A stretch of 64,000 bases of DNA from NCBI RefSeq assembly GCF_010977555.1, contig NZ_CP048815.1:992001-1056000 (forward strand), given 5' to 3'. Every line of letters starts with the position of its first letter. Positions within the stretch are counted from its first letter, which is position 1. Of the stretch, positions 1-6,042 are shown piece by piece. Position numbers and translations under genes: made by a program. Under the pieces are notes generated by a model, which was given only the letters and a program-made list of their open reading frames with translations, made no database searches and was not told the origin of the DNA. The stretch is from Caulobacter rhizosphaerae. GTDB taxonomy: Bacteria > Pseudomonadota > Alphaproteobacteria > Caulobacterales > Caulobacteraceae.

Positions 1-710
1 GGCGCCAGGCGCTCCAGAGCGTCGCGGGCCAGGGCCTTGCGATGGATCAGGTAGCGGCGGACGATCAGGTCGCGGGCCGGATGGGCTTCCAGCCAGCCCT
101 CGCCGCGCCGCATCAGCTTCTCCACCTCGTCGTCGCCGACCCAGTAGTGCTTGTCGTCGTCCAGCACCGGGATCAGCACATAGAGGTGGTTCAGCAGGTC
201 GCGCAGGCGCGCGGTCGCCGACAGGCGCAGGGTCACGTAGCGCGACGGCGCGCCGTCCGCGCCGGCCACGCCCTCGACGTCGACGGTCCAGCCCAGCGGC
301 TCGAACAGCTGGCGCACCAGGGCCTCGCCGCCCCGCGCGGGCAGGGGCGTGACGACGGCCTCCAGGGGGATCGCGCTCTGCGCCAGTTCTGGCCGCTCGC
401 GCGAGGTCCCGGTCATGGCCGTGCGCAGGGCGCGGGCCAGGGCCACGGACAGGAAGGACGAGGCGGCGTAGGGGCGGTCGTTGACGTACTGGTCCAGCAG
501 GCCGTCGCCCCGGCCCTTGCCACGCACCAGGCCGACGGGATCGACGTCCAGCATCAGGGCCGCCTCGCAGCGATCCTCGCCGACCTGCGGATAGAAGACG
601 TGCGCCTTGCCGAACGGCAGCTCGGTCTCGTGCACGCGGCCGGGGTGCTTGTGCAGCAGGAAGCCCAGGTCGGTGGCGGGGCGATGGGTGGTGGCGATCG
701 ACAGGAACAT
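1..710 (-). CDS. hen1: 3'-terminal RNA ribose 2'-O-methyltransferase Hen1, N-terminal part (runs off the left edge)
   Basis: The ATG at 710 opens a frame that stays open to base 1, giving about 236 residues. The N-terminus carries TTHRPATDLGFLLHKHPGR, then GKAHVFYP and LDVDPVGLVRG, which are hallmarks of the N-terminal domain of bacterial Hen1. In that family this domain stimulates the partner RNA ligase Pnkp, and a C-terminal manganese-dependent methyltransferase domain 2'-O-methylates the 3' end of cleaved RNA so that repaired tRNA resists a second cut. The methyltransferase domain would lie outside the window, so activity cannot be judged. The gene is third in a minus-strand row after a TROVE gene and a small HTH gene, 21 bases after the latter, with no good ribosome binding site visible. 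A pnkp gene is expected further left but is not seen here. The family call is firm; the operon role is inference. Confidence 0.9.
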   Translation of the reverse strand, partial: MFLSIATTHRPATDLGFLLHKHPGRVHETELPFGKAHVFYPQVGEDRCEAALMLDVDPVGLVRGKGRGDGLLDQYVNDRPYAASSFLSVALARALRTAMTGTSRERPELAQSAIPLEAVVTPLPARGGEALVRQLFEPLGWTVDVEGVAGADGAPSRYVTLRLSATARLRDLLNHLYVLIPVLDDDKHYWVGDDEVEKLMRRGEGWLEAHPARDLIVRRYLIHRKALARDALERLA

Positions 711-731
711 CGGAGGCTTTCGGACGGGCGT

Positions 732-977
732 TCAGTCTTCAGAAGGGGAGTCTTCGGCCGGGTCGAGCTGGTCGTACTCGCCCGGCCGAAGACCGGTCAG
801 TCGGTAGATGAGCAGCCAGGCCTCGACGGCGGCGGCGACCGGACCGGGAACCGGCAAGCCCGCGAACCAGCGGGATACCGAGGACCGGTCCACCCCCAGG
901 GTTTCGGCGAGCCGGGACATCCAGCCCCGCTCGCCGAAAAGGGTGATCGCCGCCTGCCGCAAGGCCTCCGGGCTCAT
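732..977 (-). CDS. Small helix-turn-helix protein (81 aa)
   Basis: The frame encodes 81 residues. Residues 22-36 (LAETLGVDRSSVSRWF) form a helix-turn-helix of the XRE/Cro kind, followed by a hydrophobic helix (AVEAWLLIYRLTG) and an acidic tail ending DPAEDSPSED. The ATG lies one base after the TAG of the TROVE gene and the stop is 21 bases before the hen1 start, so the three genes are almost certainly co-transcribed. No other domain is visible. Its position suggests a local regulator of the Y RNA/TROVE/hen1 unit, for example one binding the GTTGC-N5-GCAAC palindromes upstream, but nothing in the sequence proves this. It could also be an RNA-binding accessory. Coding is supported by tight packing and GC-rich third positions. 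Confidence 0.75.
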   Translation of the reverse strand: MSPEALRQAAITLFGERGWMSRLAETLGVDRSSVSRWFAGLPVPGPVAAAVEAWLLIYRLTGLRPGEYDQLDPAEDSPSED

Positions 978-978
978 C

Positions 979-2295
979 CTAGCGAACCTCCGCCGTCAGG
1001 CGTTCGTGCTCGCGGATGAAGCCCAGGACGGCCTCGGAGAAGCCGTCAACATGGACCCAGTTCGGGCCGTAGCCGACGCCGTTCCGGGCGCTGGCGACGT
1101 TGACCATATAGGCCTTGGCCGCCTTCGGGGCCGGAACCCGGTCGTGGGACTGCTCGTCGGTCACCACGATCAGCCGGTCGTGGGCCAGGGCGTTGATCTT
1201 TTCGATCGCCTGGCCCAGTTCCGTGCCGCCGTGGGGCTGCGAGCGGATCACCACGTCGACCCCCGCCATGCCCCGACGGGGCGGGACTTCCTTCACCGCG
1301 TTGGAGAAGGTGAAGACCCGCACCTCGCCCGGCACGATCGAGGCCAGGGTGGCGGCCGCGTCCATCCGGGTCAGGTCCGACCGGGCCGACAGACGGGCGT
1401 CCATCGAGCCGGAGACGTCGACCAGAATGATCGTCCGCCCATCGAAGACCGCGCCTTCCAGCACGGTCTCGGCCAGCGCCTGGTCGAGCCAGGGCTCGAA
1501 CCGCGGCGCGGCCCGGGCGGCCGCCACGTAGCGGAAGGGCAGGACCCGTTCCGCGCCGCGCCGCGCCAGGATGGCGTCCTTGACCAGGGCCTCGTCGACG
1601 CCGGCCTGATCCATGTTCCGGAGGTTCCGGAGCAAGGCCAGGTAGCCCAGCTTCTTCTCGGCCAGCAGGCGCTGGAAGGTTTCGCGCTTGTCCGCGCCGC
1701 CCGAGAGCGCGACCTCCCAGGTGTCCGGCGCCGTCAGCGTGCGGTCGGCGACCTGCTTCCACAGGGCCGCCTGCGCCTCGTCCTTCGGCTTGGCGTGGAC
1801 CAGGAACAGCACGTCGCGCAGCTTCACCGGACCCTCGCGGTCGTACTTGGCCAGCTGATAGGCGTCGAACTTGCCGAAGGCGGCCGCGAGGCCCTTCTTC
1901 GTCTGCTTGCTCAGCGGCCGCCGGCCATGGCGCCAGTAGAGCGCCAGGAACTCGGTGATTTCGTCGGCGCGCTGGATCACCCGCTCGATCGTCTGGGCGA
2001 CCAGCGGCGTGCCCGATCCCGTGCGGGTCAGGGCGCAGAGCAGCATCAGCGGCGCATGGCGCAGCTTGAAGGTCTCGCGCGCCTCGATCGCGAGATCGGC
2101 CGTGACCTGCGGCGCGACCGCGCTCGCCAGGGCGGCGATGCGGTCGGCGATGGCCAGGCCGTCCTCGTAGAACTCGTCCTCCCACAGGAGGCACGAGAGC
2201 ACCGACCGGCGCAGTTGTTGTTCAGCCGTGAGGACCACGGCGGGGGCGCCCTCGAAGGTGACGTCGGGGCGCTTGGCGAAGATGTTGAAGCGCAT
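979..2295 (-). CDS. TROVE domain protein, bacterial Ro60 orthologue (Rsr-like)
   Basis: The 438-residue protein has the two-part build of Ro60/Rsr. Residues about 1-270 form the TROVE HEAT-repeat ring, with KLRHAPLMLLCALTR at 78-92, then PLSKQTKKGLAAAFGKF, KYDREGPVKLRDVLFLVHA and LLRNLRNM. Residues about 283-438 form a von Willebrand A domain with the MIDAS motif D293-x-S295-x-S297 and a later GGTELGQAI and VVTDEQ. Ro proteins bind misfolded RNA ends in the ring and Y RNA on its outer face, and in bacteria they can tether the exonuclease PNPase. The start ATG follows AGGAGAAG at a normal distance. Length is a little short of the usual 510-540 residues. The gene follows Y-like RNA genes on the same strand and precedes the HTH gene and hen1, so a Ro-Y RNA particle linked to RNA repair is likely. 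Confidence 0.95.
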   Translation of the reverse strand: MRFNIFAKRPDVTFEGAPAVVLTAEQQLRRSVLSCLLWEDEFYEDGLAIADRIAALASAVAPQVTADLAIEARETFKLRHAPLMLLCALTRTGSGTPLVAQTIERVIQRADEITEFLALYWRHGRRPLSKQTKKGLAAAFGKFDAYQLAKYDREGPVKLRDVLFLVHAKPKDEAQAALWKQVADRTLTAPDTWEVALSGGADKRETFQRLLAEKKLGYLALLRNLRNMDQAGVDEALVKDAILARRGAERVLPFRYVAAARAAPRFEPWLDQALAETVLEGAVFDGRTIILVDVSGSMDARLSARSDLTRMDAAATLASIVPGEVRVFTFSNAVKEVPPRRGMAGVDVVIRSQPHGGTELGQAIEKINALAHDRLIVVTDEQSHDRVPAPKAAKAYMVNVASARNGVGYGPNWVHVDGFSEAVLGFIREHERLTAEVR

Positions 2296-2360
2296 GGCGC
2301 TCTTCTCCTGACGTCGCTTGGGGTTTCCAGGCCGGTCGGGAGACGGACGAGACGTCCAGG

Positions 2361-2387
2361 CCCCGACGGCCGAAACCGGCGTCGGGG
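2361..2387 (-). other. Leader hairpin in the TROVE mRNA
   Basis: CCCCGACG and CGTCGGGG form an 8-bp perfect stem around an 11-base loop that can pair further. It lies about 65 bases before the TROVE start inside a leader of about 200 bases. No U-run follows, so it is not a plain terminator. Confidence 0.4.
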
Positions 2388-2391
2388 AGGT

Positions 2392-2442
2392 CTAGGGCGT
2401 GCAGCCCTCCGGACGTTCAAACTTCAGATTGCTCGAAGTCAT
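2392..2442 (-). other. Possible 16-codon leader ORF upstream of TROVE
   Basis: An ATG at 2442 opens a 16-codon frame (begins MTSSNLKFERPEG) that ends at TAG just before the leader hairpin. The ribosome binding site is weak. It sits within the predicted 5' leader of the TROVE mRNA and may be chance. Confidence 0.25.
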
Positions 2443-2504
2443 GGTCTCGTTCGTCGCCTGATCGGGTCCTCGCGACGCCGGCGGCGTCTCTTCGAAGACC
2501 AGGG

Positions 2505-2535
2505 TTCTTTAGTCCAGCTTGTTGCGTAATGCAAC
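2505..2535 (-). promoter_or_regulatory. Palindrome plus -10-like box, promoter P1 of the TROVE-HTH-hen1 mRNA
   Basis: Read on the minus strand, GTTGC-N5-GCAAC (2535-2521) is followed 9-10 bases later by GGACTAAAG. The palindrome is the core of a longer perfect inverted repeat, 14 bp per arm with a 5-base loop (2512-2544). The same arrangement recurs at 3000-2971 and 3180-3152 before the two Y-like RNAs. The aligned trio reads GTTGCA-NNA-(C/T)GCAAC-N3-CTGG-N2-TA. The TTGCA of the left arm can serve as a -35 box. The promoter role is inferred from position and recurrence. Confidence 0.6.
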
Positions 2536-2548
2536 AAGCTGGACGAAG

Positions 2549-2690
2549 AAAAATGTCGACGGGGAATACTCGGCTCGGGAGGGCGCTTCCGCCGGGCGCT
2601 CGCGACGCCCGGACCCGGTTGGACTTTCGTCCCGGCCGCCCTTTGGTTGGTGCGATGAACCCGGTTGGCCATCACCGCCGTCGACGATCT
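2549..2690 (-). ncRNA. Third structured RNA candidate (RNA C) with a Y-like terminal stem
   Basis: On the minus strand, GTCGACGG (2685-2678) pairs perfectly with CCGTCGAC (2562-2555), and a U-run (ATTTTTC) follows, which suits a factor-independent 3' end. Next to this stem the 5' side reads CGGTGAT and the 3' side GAGTATTCC, echoing CGGCGCA and GAAnnTTCC of RNAs A and B. Inside are a GGAC-GAAA-GTCC hairpin and a 7-bp CCGGGCG/CGCCCGG hairpin, but no T-loop or D-arm. There is no palindrome promoter directly before it, so it may be co-transcribed with RNA B. It could be a Y RNA with another effector domain, or the 3' part of a longer B-C transcript. Confidence 0.45.
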
Positions 2691-2703
2691 TTCCGGGGAA
2701 CAG

Positions 2704-2742
2704 GCGCACCGCGGGCCTCCCTCTTGCGAGGGAACGGTGCGC
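2704..2742 (-). other. Strong hairpin between RNA B and RNA C
   Basis: GCGCACCG pairs with CGGTGCGC (8 bp), and inside it TCCCTC pairs with GAGGGA around a GCAA tetraloop. It lies in the stretch 2691-2804, which has no open reading frame that looks coding. It may mark another RNA domain or a processing site. Confidence 0.4.
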
Positions 2743-2804
2743 AGCTTTCGCCCGCCTGCCGTCACCCGAAGAATCCGCTGTGCTACGCCGCCGGATCGAT
2801 TGGC

Positions 2805-2965
2805 TTCCCGAGGGGGAAAATTCGGAAACGGCGTGGCGCTCTACCAGACTGAGCTACGGGCGACTTGCGTCATCCGGAGGGATTCGAACCCTCGACCTCC
2901 CGCGTGACAGGCGAAGTAACCGTCTCCTGCGCCGCCCTCGGTTCCCGCCGCCGAAGCGACGAGAG
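2805..2965 (-). ncRNA. Y RNA-like small RNA B with permuted tRNA mimic
   Basis: Read on the minus strand. The ends pair through CCGAGGG (2941-2935) and CCCTCGG (2814-2808). After an internal loop (CGGCGCA on the 5' side, GAATTTTC on the 3' side) a second 8-bp helix GGAGACGG/CCGTTTCC follows. The apical part has a tRNA-like T arm (GAGGG-TTCGAAT-CCCTC, 2893-2877), a 7-position acceptor-like stem (CGGATGA with TCGCCCG, one mismatch and one wobble) extended by a C-G pair and capped by a GCAA tetraloop, then a D arm (GCTC-AGTCTGGTA-GAGC, 2854-2838). The order T arm, acceptor, D arm is the reverse of a real tRNA, so this is a circular permutation opened at the anticodon stem. Bacterial YrlA RNAs are known tRNA mimics bound by Ro. 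The anticodon-stem remnant is weaker here than in RNA A. Ends are approximate. Confidence 0.8.
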
Positions 2966-3000
2966 GCGTTCGTATAGTCAAGTCTGTTGCGTCATGCAAC
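2966..3000 (-). promoter_or_regulatory. Palindrome plus -10 box, promoter P2 of RNA B
   Basis: GTTGC-N5-GCAAC (3000-2986) is followed by CTATAC (2977-2972), 16 bases after TTGCAT, which gives a plausible -35/-10 pair. Transcription would begin near 2965, just before the base-paired 5' end of RNA B. The palindrome overlaps the -35 region, which suits a repressor or activator site. Confidence 0.6.
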
Positions 3001-3147
3001 GAAAAACGGTGACGATGGGGAATGTTCGGAAGCGGCGTTCCTGATGCTCTACCCACTGAGCTATGGCGAGAAGCCCCGCCAGCGGGACTCGAACCCGCGA
3101 CCGTCAGATTATCGATGAAACCGCTTCCTGCGCCGCCATCGTCCCGC
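3001..3147 (-). ncRNA. Y RNA-like small RNA A with near-perfect permuted tRNA mimic
   Basis: Read on the minus strand. The outer stem is GACGATGG (3143-3136) with CCATCGTC (3018-3011); after an internal loop (CGGCGCA / GAACATTC) comes GGAAGCGG with CCGCTTCC. The apical part contains every tRNA helix in permuted order: anticodon-stem 3' strand TCTGA, 5-base variable loop, T arm GCGGG-TTCGAGT-CCCGC (3098-3082), acceptor 3' strand TGGCGGG, a GCTT loop, acceptor 5' strand CTCGCCA (3070-3064), TA, D arm GCTC-AGTGGGTA-GAGC (3061-3046), one A, then TCAGG, which pairs with TCTGA. A U-run (GTTTTTC, 3007-3001) marks the likely 3' end. This fits the bacterial Y RNA (YrlA) plan of a Ro-binding stem plus tRNA-mimicking domain. 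It is not a functional tRNA because the acceptor end is closed. Confidence 0.85.
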
Positions 3148-3180
3148 GGTCGGATATACCAGAATGTTGCATTGTGCAAC
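3148..3180 (-). promoter_or_regulatory. Palindrome plus -10 box, promoter P3 of RNA A
   Basis: GTTGC-N5-GCAAC (3180-3166) is followed by TATATC (3158-3153), about 15 bases after TTGCAC. It begins 12 bases after the stop of the upstream MucR-like gene, so RNA A has its own promoter. It is the third copy of the motif. Confidence 0.6.
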
Positions 3181-3191
3181 ATCAGGCGGGT

Positions 3192-3581
3192 CTAGGCGCC
3201 CAATCGACCGCGGCGCGCGGCTTGCGAGCGAAGATCCGAGAAGCTGCGGGCCACCAGCGGATAGTCGTCGGGCAATCCCCATTTGGCGCGATACTGGGCC
3301 TCGGTCAGGCCTTGCTGCTTGAGATGGCGGCGCAGCGAGCGATAGCGGCGGCCGTTCTCGAAACTGACGATGGCGTCGGGGGTGACGCTGGCGGCGATGG
3401 CTTCGGGGCTGGGCGGCCTGATCGGCTCCGTCCTCGGCAAGGGCGCCAGCACCGCCTCGAGCGCGGCATAGGTGCGGGCGGTGAGCCCGGGCAGGTCGTC
3501 GGGCGGGACGAGGTTGCGGCTGAGATAAGCGCAGAGGACCCGCGCGGCCATCTCGGCGGCGCGCTCCTGGGCCTTGGTCAT
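3192..3581 (-). CDS. MucR/Ros-family transcriptional regulator lacking the zinc-finger cysteines
   Basis: The 129-residue protein ends with the Ros/MucR signature: GRRYRSLRRHLKQQGLTEAQYRAKWGLP at about 88-115, then DDYPLVARSFSDLRSQAARRGRLG. In most MucR/Ros proteins the segment before the RRHL helix has Cys-x2-Cys for zinc. Here it reads IVSFENGRRYRS with no cysteine, so this is a zinc-independent variant, a kind known among rhizobial homologues. The family are H-NS-like or gene-specific regulators of envelope, motility and cell-cycle genes in alphaproteobacteria. The start ATG follows GGAG at 9 bases. It lies between sulP and RNA A, all on the minus strand, and a hairpin separates it from sulP. 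No evidence ties it to the RNA unit downstream. Confidence 0.8.
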   Translation of the reverse strand: MTKAQERAAEMAARVLCAYLSRNLVPPDDLPGLTARTYAALEAVLAPLPRTEPIRPPSPEAIAASVTPDAIVSFENGRRYRSLRRHLKQQGLTEAQYRAKWGLPDDYPLVARSFSDLRSQAARRGRLGA

Positions 3582-3601
3582 CGGGAGTTCTCCAGGAAGG
3601 C

Positions 3602-3629
3602 GCCCAGGAACGGGGGTCCGTTCCTGGGC
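3602..3629 (-). terminator. Hairpin after the SulP gene
   Basis: GCCCAGGAACG and CGTTCCTGGGC form an 11-bp perfect stem with a 6-base loop between the SulP stop (3648) and the MucR-like start (3581). There is no U-run, so it may be a Rho-assisted end or an mRNA-stabilising stem. Confidence 0.45.
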
Positions 3630-3647
3630 TTGGGTGCGGCGGCCGGA

Positions 3648-5207
3648 TCAGTGGGCGACGGCGGCGCGGAGACGATCGCCGAACGCGCAGGGACTGGGCA
3701 GCTCGACCTTCACCCCCGCCCTGGCCTTGCCCTTCAGCCAGTCGCCGAGGGCTTCGGCGCAGGTGTGGTCCAGGCAGGTGAGGGCCCGGGTGTCGAGACG
3801 GACGAGGCCCCCGTTCGGCGCGGCGTCCAGGACCTTGGCGATCTTGGGCAGCTGGACGAAGGTCGCCGCGCCCTCCAGGCGGATCTCGCTCTCGGTCTCG
3901 CTCAGCGCGTGCTGGGCGACCCGCAGGCGCATCTTCCGCAGGTTGGGGATCAGCTCCAGCAGCGTCAGCGCCATGCCGATCAGCACGCCGGTCAGCAGGT
4001 CGGTGGCCACCACCGCCACGAAGGTCGCCGCCCAGATCACCGCGGGCAGCAGGCCGTAGCGGGCGAACAGGTGGCGGACGTGGTCGAGGCTGACCAGCTT
4101 CCAACCCGTGACCACCAGCACCCCGGCCAGGGCGGCGCTGGGGACCTGGCGCAGCAGCCAGGGCAGCAGGGCGACGAAGGCCAGGATCCAGGCGCCGTGC
4201 AGCATGGTCGAAAGCCGCGAGACCGCCCCGGCCTGGACGTTGGCCGAGCTGCGCACGATCACGCCGGTCATCGGCAGGGCCCCGACCGCGCCGCACAGCA
4301 TGTTGCCGACGCCCTGGGCGAACAGCTCCTTGTTGTACTTCGTGCGCGGACCGTCGTGCATGCGATCGACCGCGGCCGCCGACAATAGGGTCTCGGCCGA
4401 GGCGATGAACGCCACGGCCAGGGCGGTCAGCAGCAGCATCGGGTCGGCCATCCGGGCGAGGTCGGCCGCGCCGGGCACGGCGATGGCCGCGGCGATCGAC
4501 TCCGGCACGGCGATCTTCTGGACGTCGAGGTCGAAGCCCAGGGCGACCAGCGTGCCGGCCAGGACCCCGAGCAGGGCGCCGGGCACCAGCTTCAGCCTGG
4601 CGGGGCGGAACTTCTCCCACGCCAGGATCGAGCCGATGGTGACCAGGCCGACCACCAGGGCGGCCTCGACCGCGCCGAGGCTGGTGAAGGAGACGCCGCC
4701 CAGGGCGGCCGGGATGGCGGCCAGGTTCTCCAGCCCGTGCGCCTTGGGCTTGTCGGCGAACAGGACGTGGAACTGACCGGCGACGATCAGCACACCGATG
4801 CCCGCCAGCATGCCGTGGACCACGGCCGGCGAGATGGCGCGGAACCATTGGCCCAGCCTCAGCGCGCCGGCGACCAGCTGGATCAGGCCGGCCGCCAGCA
4901 GGAGCGGACCCAGCATCGAAAGGCCGTGCTTGGACACGATCTCGAAGACGATGACGGCCAGGCCGGCGGCGGGACCGCTGACCTGCAGGGGCGAGCCGGC
5001 CAGGGCGCCGACGATGATCCCGCCGATGATGCCCGTCACCAGGCCGCGCTCGGCCGGGACGCCGGAGGCGACCGCGATGCCCATGCACAGCGGCATGGCC
5101 ACCAGGAAGACGACGATCGAGGCGGTGAAGTCGCGCGACAGGATCGCCTGGAGTCCGGGCCTGCCGCCCGGCGACTCCTTGGGGGAGGTGATGGCGGCCT
5201 GGGTCAT
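3648..5207 (-). CDS. SulP/SLC26-type anion transporter with STAS domain, likely bicarbonate uptake
   Basis: The 519-residue protein has many hydrophobic segments from about residue 25 to 420, beginning FTASIVVFLVAMPLCMGIAVASG, followed by a cytoplasmic STAS domain (about 425-519: ATFVQLPKIAKVL, GLVRLDTRALTCLDHTCAEAL). SulP proteins exchange or co-import sulfate, bicarbonate or dicarboxylates across the inner membrane. The ATG overlaps the stop of the carbonic anhydrase gene in an ATGA, so the two are translationally coupled. That pairing points to bicarbonate as the substrate, with the enzyme interconverting CO2 and bicarbonate at the transporter mouth. Substrate is inferred from context only. 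Confidence 0.9.
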   Translation of the reverse strand: MTQAAITSPKESPGGRPGLQAILSRDFTASIVVFLVAMPLCMGIAVASGVPAERGLVTGIIGGIIVGALAGSPLQVSGPAAGLAVIVFEIVSKHGLSMLGPLLLAAGLIQLVAGALRLGQWFRAISPAVVHGMLAGIGVLIVAGQFHVLFADKPKAHGLENLAAIPAALGGVSFTSLGAVEAALVVGLVTIGSILAWEKFRPARLKLVPGALLGVLAGTLVALGFDLDVQKIAVPESIAAAIAVPGAADLARMADPMLLLTALAVAFIASAETLLSAAAVDRMHDGPRTKYNKELFAQGVGNMLCGAVGALPMTGVIVRSSANVQAGAVSRLSTMLHGAWILAFVALLPWLLRQVPSAALAGVLVVTGWKLVSLDHVRHLFARYGLLPAVIWAATFVAVVATDLLTGVLIGMALTLLELIPNLRKMRLRVAQHALSETESEIRLEGAATFVQLPKIAKVLDAAPNGGLVRLDTRALTCLDHTCAEALGDWLKGKARAGVKVELPSPCAFGDRLRAAVAH

Positions 5208-5965
5208 TCGGCGGCGATGCCCAGGTGGTCGGCCGCGACCATGCGGCGGGACGGGCGCTGGGCCACGGGCAGCGGGGCGCCCTCATAGACCTGTTCGAAC
5301 TGGCCGGTGTCGCCGTTATAGGCCTGGATCTGGCCGGTCTCGATCTCGAAGAACCAGCCGTGCAGGGTCAGCTCGCCCTTGGCGATGGCCGAGGCCACCG
5401 ACGGGTGGGTGCGCAGGTGGTTGATCTGGACGACGACGTTCTCGAGCGAGAGGGCCCGCGTCCGGCCGTGCTCGTCCAGGTTCTGATAGCACGAGCAGAC
5501 CACGCTGTGGGCCGCATGGGCGTGGCGCAGCCAGGCGGCGACATTGGGCATCTTCTCCAGCGCCTCGGGATGGGAGAAGGCCTTCATGGCCCCGCAATCG
5601 GAGTGGCCGCAGACGACGATGTCGCGCACCCCCAGCGCCACCACCGCATATTCCACCGCCGACGACACCCCGCCGTTCGCCTGGGAGAACGGCGGCACGA
5701 TGTTGCCGGCGTTGCGACAGACGAACAGGTCGCCGGGACTGGCCTGGGTGATCAGCTCGGGCACGACGCGGCTGTCGGCGCACGAGATCATCAGGGCCTT
5801 GGGACTCTGGCCATGACTGGCCAGGCGCTCGTAAAGGGCGCTCTGGGCGGGAAAGACCTGGCCGCGAAACAAGGCGGCGCGTTCGAGAAACTGTTCCAAG
5901 GGACCTCCGTCGATTGGCCGCCGCGGCGCCGAAAAAGGGGGGACGACGCCGCGGCGGGGCGTCAT
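5204..5965 (-). CDS. Beta-class carbonic anhydrase
   Basis: The protein is 253 residues from the ATG at 5965. Zinc ligands and the catalytic dyad are all present: Cys62, Asp64 and Arg66 in CADSR, His121 and Cys124 in GHSDCGAM. It catalyses reversible CO2 hydration in the cytoplasm. The first 22 residues (arginine- and proline-rich) are not typical of the family, and a TTG codon at 5899 preceded by GGAGG would give a more usual N-terminus (LEQFLERAALF), so the start is uncertain. The gene overlaps sulP by 4 bases. A TTTGTCACAAA palindrome lies 62 bases upstream of the ATG. Confidence 0.93.
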   Translation of the reverse strand: MTPRRGVVPPFSAPRRPIDGGPLEQFLERAALFRGQVFPAQSALYERLASHGQSPKALMISCADSRVVPELITQASPGDLFVCRNAGNIVPPFSQANGGVSSAVEYAVVALGVRDIVVCGHSDCGAMKAFSHPEALEKMPNVAAWLRHAHAAHSVVCSCYQNLDEHGRTRALSLENVVVQINHLRTHPSVASAIAKGELTLHGWFFEIETGQIQAYNGDTGQFEQVYEGAPLPVAQRPSRRMVAADHLGIAAE

Positions 5966-6026
5966 GGCGAGGATCGCCAGACGCAGGGACGAAGGTGGTT
6001 TTCGGGTTTTGCTGCGATGCAGCGGC

Positions 6027-6042
6027 TTTGTGACAAAGGATG
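6027..6042 (-). promoter_or_regulatory. TTTGTCACAAA palindrome upstream of the carbonic anhydrase gene
   Basis: Read on the minus strand, CATCCTTTGTCACAAA occurs here and again at 10432-10417, each time 60-90 bases before a minus-strand start codon. The core is palindromic around one base. The 355-base gap 5966-6320 also holds the left inverted repeat of the DUF559 gene and otherwise nothing I recognise. Confidence 0.4.

Noticed and set aside
42..2529. Long plus-strand ORFs over hen1 and TROVE (42-1019 and 808-2529)
   Set aside because: They are antisense shadows in GC-rich DNA, with low-complexity Arg/Gly/Gln-rich protein and no domain, while the minus strand has clear Hen1 and TROVE.
2838..2893. 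Possible ordinary tRNA gene on the minus strand at RNA B
   Set aside because: T arm and D arm are present but in the wrong order, acceptor end is closed by a loop, and no CCA or anticodon loop fits. A Y-like permuted RNA explains it better.
3046..3098. Possible ordinary tRNA gene on the minus strand at RNA A
   Set aside because: Same reason: the helices only form in permuted order with a closed acceptor end and an opened anticodon loop.
2519..3182. Short ORFs across the Y RNA region (2519-2977, 2529-2852, 2841-3182)
   Set aside because: They cut through structured RNA helices and show no protein signature.
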